From assembly GCA_020024635.1 (NCBI GenBank), contig JAHHTL010000014.1, forward strand, positions 1-46,829: 46,829 nucleotides of DNA, given 5' to 3'. Below the pieces are notes generated by a model, which saw only the letters and a program-made list of their open reading frames with translations, was not told the origin of the DNA and did no database searches. Position 1 is the stretch's first letter, and every line of letters starts with the position of its first letter. Source of the DNA: Ruminococcus sp. Its GTDB lineage: Bacteria > Bacillota > Clostridia > Lachnospirales > Lachnospiraceae. Shown here in pieces: positions 41,845-46,829 of the stretch. The translations under genes and the position numbers were made by a program.

Positions 41845-42330
41845 ATGGCTGAAGCAAAAAAAAGATTACTTACTTATGCTGGTTTAAAAGCATTAGAGGA
41901 TGAACTTGAAAATCTTAAGGTAGTAAAACGTAAAGAAGTAGCAGGAAAAATTAAAGAAGCAAGAGAACAAGGAGACTTGTCAGAGAATGCTGAGTATGAT
42001 GCAGCGAAGGACGAGCAAAGAGACATCGAAGCTCGTATCGAGGAGCTAGAAGGAATTTTGAAAAATGCAGAAGTAGTTGTAGAAGACGAAGTTGATTTTG
42101 ATAAGATCAATGTAGGTTGTGCAGTGAAAGTATTTGATGTTACTTTTGATGAAGAAATGGAATTCAAAATTGTTGGTTCCACAGAGGCAAACAGCCTTGC
42201 AGGAAAGATTTCAAATGAGTCTCCGGTAGGCCAGGCTCTTATGGGCAAAAAGAAGGGCGACGTTGTAGACGTGGAGACACAGGCTGGAGTGATCCAGTAT
42301 AGAATACTTGAAATCAGTCGTTCTATGTAA
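41845..42330 (+). CDS. greA: Transcription elongation factor GreA
   Basis: A 161-residue factor that rescues backtracked RNA polymerase by transcript cleavage. N-terminal coiled coil (1-78) with the tip acids in S-E-N-A-E-Y-D-A-A-K-D-E-Q; C-terminal FKBP-like domain with E-S-P-V-G-Q-A-L-M-G-K-K-K-G-D near 124. All hallmark positions are intact. Confidence 0.96.
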   Translation: MAEAKKRLLTYAGLKALEDELENLKVVKRKEVAGKIKEAREQGDLSENAEYDAAKDEQRDIEARIEELEGILKNAEVVVEDEVDFDKINVGCAVKVFDVTFDEEMEFKIVGSTEANSLAGKISNESPVGQALMGKKKGDVVDVETQAGVIQYRILEISRSM

Positions 42331-42343
42331 TACAAGATGATTG

Positions 42344-42369
42344 CAGACACCTTAGTTATGGGGTGTCTG
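42344..42369 (+). other. mRNA hairpin between greA and lysS
   Basis: CAGACACC (42344-42351) pairs perfectly with GGTGTCTG (42362-42369). No T-run follows, so it is not a standard terminator; a processing or stability stem is more likely. Confidence 0.55.
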
Positions 42370-42398
42370 AATTCGCATATAAAGGAAGGAGAAGCATC

Positions 42399-44351
42399 GT
42401 GCCACAAAATAATAAAAATACACAAGAACCAGATCTTAATCAGTTAAGAAAAGTACGTCGTGAGAAACTCGCTGATCTTCAGAATAGTGAGAGCGATCCA
42501 TTTAAGCTTACAAAATATAATCAGACACATCACAGTCAGGAAATCAAAGATCATTTTGAAGAACTAGAAGGCAAATCAGTATCCATTGCAGGACGTATTA
42601 TGTCCAAACGTGTTATGGGAAAAGCCTCTTTTTGTAATGTTCAGGATCTGAAGGGAAATATTCAGTCTTATGTTGCAAGAGACAGTATTGGAGAAGAGTC
42701 TTACAAAGGATTTAAAAAGTTAGATGTAGGGGATGTAATCGGTATTGTTGGGGAAGTTTTCAAAACAAAAACAGGGGAAATCTCCATTCATGCATCAGAA
42801 GTGACGTTGCTTTCTAAGAGTCTTCAGATTTTACCAGAAAAATTCCATGGCTTGACAAACACAGATATTCGTTACCGTCAAAGATATGTGGACCTTATTA
42901 TGAATCCAGACGTAAAGGATACATTTATCAAACGTTCTAAGATTTTAAGTGCAATTAGAAGATATTTAGATGGTCAAGGATTTATGGAAGTCGAGACACC
43001 AATTCTTGTAAGCAACGCAGGTGGAGCAGCTGCAAGACCATTTGAAACACATTTCAATGCGTTAAATGAAGATCTTAAGCTTCGGATCTCATTGGAGTTA
43101 TACTTAAAGAGATTGATCGTAGGTGGACTGGAAAAAGTTTATGAGATTGGACGAGTATTCCGTAACGAAGGTCTTGATACAAGACACAATCCAGAGTTTA
43201 CATTAATGGAACTTTATCAGGCGTATACGGATTACCACGGCATGATGGATTTAACAGAAAATCTGTTCCGTTTTGTTGCACAGGAAGTGTTAGGTACAAC
43301 AAAGATTGTTTACAATGGCGTAGAGATGGATCTTGCAAAACCATTTGAAAGAATTACAATGGTTGACGCTGTTAAAAAATATGCAGGAGTGGATTGGAAT
43401 GAAGTTCACACATTGATGGAAGCAAGAGAACTTGCAAAACAGCATCATGTAGAGATTGAAGAACGTCATAAAAAAGGTGATATTCTTGCATTATTCTTTG
43501 AAGAGTTTGCAGAGGAACACTTGATCCAGCCAACATTTGTAATGGATCATCCAATTGAGATTTCTCCACTTACAAAGAAGAAACCGGAAAATCCAGAATA
43601 TACAGAACGTTTTGAGTTCTTTATGAATGGTTGGGAAATGGCAAACGCATATTCAGAACTTAACGATCCGATTGATCAAAGAGAACGTTTCAAAGCGCAA
43701 GAAGAATTGCTTGCACAAGGAGATGATGAGGCGAATACAACAGATGAAGACTTCTTAAATGCATTGGAAATTGGTATGCCTCCTACAGGTGGTATCGGAT
43801 TTGGTATCGATAGAATGTGTATGTTACTTACAGATTCAGCGGCAATTCGTGACGTGTTACTTTTCCCAACAATGAAGTCACAGGGCGCTGTTAAGAATGA
43901 AGCGAACAACGCAACACAAGTAAAGATAGAAGAAAAAGCAGCACCAGTAAAAGCAGTTGCAGCAGAAGAAACCATTGATTTCTCTAACGTGGTAATTGAA
44001 CCACAGTTTGAAGAAATGGTTGATTTTGAAACATTTAGTAAATCAGATTTCAGAGCTGTGAAGATTAAAGAATGTGAAGCAGTTCCAAAATCTAAGAAAC
44101 TTTTGAAATTCGTTCTTGATGATGGAACAGGTACAGATCGTATTATCTTAAGTGGAATTCATGAATTCTATGAGCCAGAAGAACTTGTTGGAAAGACAGC
44201 AATTGCGATTGTAAACCTTCCACCAAGAAAGATGATGGGAATTGACTCCTGTGGTATGTTGATCTCAGCAGTACATGAAGAAAACGGAAGCGAAGGATTA
44301 AACCTTCTTATGGTAGATCCTCATATTCCAGCAGGTGCTAAGCTGTATTAA
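42399..44351 (+). CDS. lysS: Lysyl-tRNA synthetase (class II) fused to a tRNA-binding domain
   Basis: A 650-residue enzyme. GTG start at 42399 behind AAGGAAGGAGAAG; an upstream ATG frame adds 12 codons that include this ribosome site and is rejected. The OB-fold anticodon domain (about 50-150) is followed by the class II core (170-495), with motif 2 F-R-N-E-G-L-D-T-R-H-N-P-E-F-T and motif 3 G-F-G-I-D-R-M near 471. After a linker rich in Lys/Ala/Glu, residues 543-650 form a Trbp111/EMAPII-like tRNA-binding domain with D-F-R-A-V-K-I and G-I-D-S-C-G-M-L-I-S-A. Standard LysRS ends at about 500; the fusion is the notable feature. Confidence 0.95.
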   Translation: MPQNNKNTQEPDLNQLRKVRREKLADLQNSESDPFKLTKYNQTHHSQEIKDHFEELEGKSVSIAGRIMSKRVMGKASFCNVQDLKGNIQSYVARDSIGEESYKGFKKLDVGDVIGIVGEVFKTKTGEISIHASEVTLLSKSLQILPEKFHGLTNTDIRYRQRYVDLIMNPDVKDTFIKRSKILSAIRRYLDGQGFMEVETPILVSNAGGAAARPFETHFNALNEDLKLRISLELYLKRLIVGGLEKVYEIGRVFRNEGLDTRHNPEFTLMELYQAYTDYHGMMDLTENLFRFVAQEVLGTTKIVYNGVEMDLAKPFERITMVDAVKKYAGVDWNEVHTLMEARELAKQHHVEIEERHKKGDILALFFEEFAEEHLIQPTFVMDHPIEISPLTKKKPENPEYTERFEFFMNGWEMANAYSELNDPIDQRERFKAQEELLAQGDDEANTTDEDFLNALEIGMPPTGGIGFGIDRMCMLLTDSAAIRDVLLFPTMKSQGAVKNEANNATQVKIEEKAAPVKAVAAEETIDFSNVVIEPQFEEMVDFETFSKSDFRAVKIKECEAVPKSKKLLKFVLDDGTGTDRIILSGIHEFYEPEELVGKTAIAIVNLPPRKMMGIDSCGMLISAVHEENGSEGLNLLMVDPHIPAGAKLY

Positions 44352-44393
44352 TGATGCCAAACTTTGTGCAGTAAGAAAAAACGCAAACTAACA

Positions 44394-44427
44394 AATGGGC
44401 AGCCTCTTGATGGGGTTGCCCATTTTT
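44394..44427 (+). terminator. Terminator after lysS
   Basis: An 11-bp stem (AATGGGCAGCC with GGTTGCCCATT, one G-T pair) followed by TTTTTG-type T-rich sequence. It marks the boundary between the conserved core and the accessory patch. Confidence 0.88.
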
Positions 44428-44579
44428 GTTAAAATGTATTTAGAGTAGAGTGTTAGATATATCCCAATTTCTCCAACAGGTTCCGGCATGCAAAGGCTTG
44501 CTGCGTGATCGTAAAGTCCGCTTTATTACGATTTCGCATGAAGTTTGTCAGTGTAACTATACCGAAAAGAGGGCAACTC

Positions 44580-44762
44580 ATGAAACTGAATGAAAAATTC
44601 TATCAGCTACGCAGGCAATCCGGAATGTCGGAGAAAGAAGCTGCTGACAAGTTAAATATTTCGAGACAAGCATTTTGGAGATGGGAAGACGGAACGGCAC
44701 AGTCAGCAGCGAATAACATCCTTGAGATCAGTAAACAGAATAAAAGATTAATAAGCAGATAA
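44580..44762 (+). pseudogene. Cut-short XRE-family regulator
   Basis: A 60-residue remnant. M-K-L-N-E-K-F-Y-Q-L-R-R-Q-S-G-M-S and D-K-L-N-I-S-R-Q-A are a standard XRE helix-turn-helix. The following W-R-W-E-D-G-T-A-Q-S-A and N-I-L-E-I-S-K match the third helix and are then followed by a quick stop. Normal relatives continue with a short linker and often a membrane domain. Ribosome site GAGGGCAAC is present. The 228 bases before it hold only the lysS terminator and unassigned sequence. It may be a decayed gene or a functional short form. Confidence 0.6.
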
Positions 44763-44793
44763 TAAGAAAAAAGTATCTAAGGAGAAAATTCAA

Positions 44794-45168
44794 ATGCTAT
44801 ATCGATATTTGCGGAATATAGGGTTACATAAGGAAATACAAAACAATTTAAAAAATCGTGTGTATGCTTCTAACGAGGTTAAAGGAATTTTTCACATGGT
44901 TTCAAATGTATATCATGCAAGACTTAAAACCTTTAAGCAGCTCATTGTATGTTTATCGATCATGTTTTTGATAATGTTTCTATTTAACATAGCATATATC
45001 GAAGATAAATATATTGCTGTTGTATCTGTACTGATTGCGTTCATATTTGCTTTTTTTGTTATGGTATATGCGTATTATTTTTGGGTGGCAAAAGAAAAAA
45101 ATCAATTCATTAGATGTATAGAAATCGGTTATCCTGATTTAGCAGAGAAACTGAAATTCGAGGCGTAA
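44794..45168 (+). CDS. Two-helix membrane protein of unknown function
   Basis: A 124-residue protein with two hydrophobic helices (about 48-68 and 72-98) and soluble ends. Strong AAGGAGAAAATTC ribosome site. I do not recognise a family. Position behind an XRE remnant suggests it may once have been regulated by it. Confidence 0.6.
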   Translation: MLYRYLRNIGLHKEIQNNLKNRVYASNEVKGIFHMVSNVYHARLKTFKQLIVCLSIMFLIMFLFNIAYIEDKYIAVVSVLIAFIFAFFVMVYAYYFWVAKEKNQFIRCIEIGYPDLAEKLKFEA

Positions 45169-45206
45169 ATGATGAATAGAACAGGACGAGTGATAGGGTT
45201 GTCTTA

Positions 45207-45407
45207 ATGTTAGTATTAGGAGTAGTGCTTCTTTACTTCGCATTTGAGCCAACAAAACTTTTCTTGTTTTGGCATGGATTTGGAGAACGCATGGCGTGTG
45301 GAATGATAGGAGCCTTTATAATATTAGCTCGTGTCATGAATTTATTTCATAGAAAAAATAAGCCGAAAGACTATGATAAGTATGTGAAAAATGAAAACAA
45401 TGGTTGA
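45207..45407 (+). CDS. Small membrane protein, possibly frameshifted
   Basis: A 66-residue ORF with two hydrophobic stretches (1-16 and 30-44) and a basic tail. The start lacks a good ribosome site. Another frame begins ATG ATG at 45169 behind the preceding stop, reads M-M-N-R-T-G-R-V-I-G-L and stops at 45207, just where this ORF opens; joining them by one frame change would give a more natural N-terminus. A frameshifted small gene is therefore possible. Confidence 0.4.
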   Translation: MLVLGVVLLYFAFEPTKLFLFWHGFGERMACGMIGAFIILARVMNLFHRKNKPKDYDKYVKNENNG

Positions 45408-45608
45408 CCGTTTTGGAGAAGATGTGACAACCCTTGCCTATGATATGACTTCATTTAGGGTACAGACCGAAGTATCAGCCAGTCCTACCTTTTCGGTTGG
45501 GTGTTTGGCTTTAATGGAAAAGTACAGATACTTGCACTGGAAAGTGTGAAAGAACAGTACAGACAGATGATTGCAAAAGCCGCTGAGGATATGTTGGAAA
45601 GCGAATAG
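45391..45608 (+). pseudogene. Frameshifted tail of a WYL-domain regulator
   Basis: From 45391 the frame reads M-K-T-M-V-D-R-F-G-E-D-V, continues through F-R-V-Q-T-E-V-S-A-S-P-T-F, then breaks. One base shift restores G-W-V-F-G-F-N-G-K-V-Q-I-L-A and E-S-V-K-E-Q-Y, ending at TAG 45606-45608. These blocks are the C-terminal part of WYL regulators (R-F-G-x-D-V, S-P-x-F-F-G-W-V-F-G). The break is at a run of four T (45490-45493) where five would keep frame. The N-terminal HTH and WYL core are missing, so it is a remnant whatever the cause of the shift. Confidence 0.75.
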
Positions 45609-45620
45609 AGCAGTTTTAAA

Positions 45621-45643
45621 TTTGTGCAGACGGTCTGCATAAA
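45621..45643. promoter_or_regulatory. 23-bp palindrome in front of the Fic gene
   Basis: TTTGTGCAGAC (45621-45631), a single G, and GTCTGCATAAA (45633-45643) match at 10 of 11 paired positions. There is no T-run, and it ends 45 bases before the Fic start. A -35-like TTGTGC (45622-45627) with 17 bases to TAGGTA (45645-45650) would place it across the promoter, as an operator. Confidence 0.55.
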
Positions 45644-45687
45644 TTAGGTAAGATTGAATTATAAGACTATGAAGCGAGGTAGTGGAT

Positions 45688-46824
45688 ATGGAAAAAGACC
45701 CGTTTAAGGAATATTTGAGGGAGTCTGAACCGGATAAAGCTCATAAGGGGTATGCTTGGAGTACGGCAATCGGACTTCAGGCGGTGGACGGACTCAAACC
45801 ATCTAAATATTTGATTGATACTGCCATTCAGAATATTGAAGGCAAAATCACGATGAAGGAAGCACAGAGCCTTATCGACAGCTATTATGAGGAAAGACCT
45901 GTTCATTTATTTGATGATGAGCGTACCGAAGAAGCTGATAAGGTTTCTTCTCGTATTGCAGAAATTCTTTCCGAAACAGCGTTTTCATTTTCACCAAATG
46001 AGTATATCTCTATCCACCGCAAACTCTTTCAGGGTATTTATAAACACGCCGGAAGGATTCGAGATTACAACATCACAAAGAAAGAGTGGGTGCTTGATGG
46101 GGCAACTGTTATGTATGGCAGTGCGTCCGACCTGAGAACTACACTTGAATATGATTTTTCGCAGGAGAAAGATTTTAGTTATAAGGGGCTTTCAATGGAC
46201 GATATTATCCATCATCTTGCAGTATTCATTTCAAGACTATGGCAAATCCATATCTTTGGGGAAGGCAATACGAGAACAACGGCAGTGTTCTTCATCAAAT
46301 ATTTAAGGACACTTGGGTTCTCTGCAACCAATGATATTTTTGCGGAAAATGCGTGGTATTTCAGAAATGCACTTGTTCGTGCAAACTATACGAACCTGCA
46401 AAAAGGTATTTACGAAACAACAGAGTATCTGGAAGCATTTCTCAGAAATCTGCTTTTGAACGAGAAAAATGAGCTTCATAATCGAAATCTTCATATAAGA
46501 GGATTTCTGAATGAAGAAAAAGTGGACATTTTGGATACAAAAGTGGATATTGAAAATGAAAAAGTGGACATTCAAGACAAAAAAGTGGATATTGAAAGTG
46601 TACTTTCCGAAAAAGGCAGCGATTTCTCGGTAAAAACGACGGTTCATATCCATAGACTCTTTGAGAAGTTTGGCTTTGATGAGATGTTTGGAAGAAGTGC
46701 AGTTATGGAACTTCTTGAACTGAAAGGTTCAGGGGCTTCAAAACTTCTTGCCAATTTGGTGCAGGCAGAGATTATTGAGCCAGTATCCGGTCACGGAAAA
46801 GGAAAATATAAATTCAAGAAGTAA
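45688..46824 (+). CDS. Fic-domain protein with heptad repeat and C-terminal winged helix
   Basis: A 378-residue Fic (AMP-transferase-type) protein, complete in the window. ATG 45688 has GAGGT 8 bases upstream; the GTG at 45682 is too close. The Fic core spans about 85-255, with the catalytic motif H-I-F-G-E-G-N-T-R at 188-196: His188, the metal-type Glu192, Asn194 and Arg196 are kept, while the common Pro and second Gly are Ile189 and Thr195. Before it, residues 43-70 (I-Q-N-I-E-G-K-I-T) resemble a Fic inhibitory/antitoxin helix, but lack the S/T four residues before Glu51. Residues 278-305 hold four K-V-D-I heptads. Residues 325-378 look like a winged helix that could bind DNA. Most Fic enzymes attach AMP to a protein hydroxyl. 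Confidence 0.88.
   Translation: MEKDPFKEYLRESEPDKAHKGYAWSTAIGLQAVDGLKPSKYLIDTAIQNIEGKITMKEAQSLIDSYYEERPVHLFDDERTEEADKVSSRIAEILSETAFSFSPNEYISIHRKLFQGIYKHAGRIRDYNITKKEWVLDGATVMYGSASDLRTTLEYDFSQEKDFSYKGLSMDDIIHHLAVFISRLWQIHIFGEGNTRTTAVFFIKYLRTLGFSATNDIFAENAWYFRNALVRANYTNLQKGIYETTEYLEAFLRNLLLNEKNELHNRNLHIRGFLNEEKVDILDTKVDIENEKVDIQDKKVDIESVLSEKGSDFSVKTTVHIHRLFEKFGFDEMFGRSAVMELLELKGSGASKLLANLVQAEIIEPVSGHGKGKYKFKK
46519..46602 (+). repeat. Four-copy 21-bp tandem repeat coding K-V-D-I heptads
   Basis: Four in-frame 21-base units start at 46519, 46540, 46561 and 46582, each opening AAAGTGGA(C/T)ATT and coding K-V-D-I plus three variable residues. The unit starts are nearly identical and the rest differs. 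It forms a linker between the Fic core and the winged helix, likely a short coiled coil. Confidence 0.85.
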
Positions 46825-46829
46825 TGTAT

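Noticed and set aside
42344..42369. Terminator between greA and lysS
   Set aside because: Perfect stem but no T-run; kept only as an mRNA hairpin.
44428..44579. A gene fragment in the sequence before the XRE remnant
   Set aside because: Short pieces of open frame exist on both strands, but none shows a motif that I can name.
46519..46602. CRISPR-like repeats
   Set aside because: The units are contiguous 21-base coding repeats without spacers, in frame in the Fic gene.

Overview
This 46.8 kb window is ordinary chromosome of a low-GC, Gram-positive anaerobe. The best placement is family Lachnospiraceae (Bacillota, Clostridia). This rests on AT-rich coding sequence with strong AGGAGG-type ribosome sites, a large Bacillota-type SRP RNA, a SAM-I riboswitch in front of metK, a Na+-type F-ATPase, and several small families that I know mainly from Lachnospiraceae (the 62, 113, 117 and 259 residue proteins). 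I cannot name the genus from sequence alone. Nearly all genes are on the + strand; the exceptions are yaaA, one unknown gene near 8 kb, and the SRP RNA.

Layout. (1) 0-8.6 kb: yaaA diverges from maf. Two small or unknown genes follow, then a GGDEF-EAL protein with a damaged EAL site, an Sfp-type phosphopantetheinyl transferase, a VanY-type carboxypeptidase, an HTH protein and dgt, which converges with a minus-strand unknown. (2) 8.6-16.2 kb: tadA, the SRP RNA on the minus strand (sharing a bidirectional terminator with tadA), a B12/radical SAM protein, a 33-residue membrane peptide, a VanW/G5 protein, then an operon of HypE-like protein, Lrp-type regulator, PLP aminotransferase and TrmL. (3) 16.2-23.7 kb: a complete F-ATPase operon atpZ-I-B-E-F-H-A-G-D-C with a promoter in front and a strong terminator behind. 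The c subunit carries two carboxylates and looks Na+-coupled. (4) 23.7-30.4 kb: a complete peptide/nickel-family ABC importer (binding protein, two permeases, two ATPases), translationally coupled to a metallophosphoesterase and followed by a conserved small protein. (5) 30.4-34.0 kb: a shikimate-kinase-like gene, murA, and metK under a SAM-I riboswitch. (6) 34.0-37.9 kb: histidine kinase, response regulator, and a KtrB/KtrA potassium uptake pair. (7) 37.9-44.4 kb: housekeeping run of TrmH-type methyltransferase, birA, small unknown, coaX, dusB, greA, and lysS with a fused tRNA-binding domain. (8) 44.4-46.8 kb: a decayed accessory patch with a cut-short XRE regulator, two small membrane ORFs and a frameshifted WYL-regulator tail. 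It ends in an intact Fic protein that has an unusual four-copy heptad repeat and a 23-bp palindrome in front of it.

I found no CRISPR array, prophage, insertion sequence, tRNA gene or biosynthetic cluster. I do not see a convincing wholly new system. The most interesting items are the Fic locus, the two-carboxylate ATPase rotor, several enzymes with altered motif residues (EAL protein, shikimate-kinase-like protein, CoaX), the kinase/regulator pair joined to KtrAB without an external sensor domain, and the promoters of the SRP RNA and the radical SAM gene, which share a -35 region.
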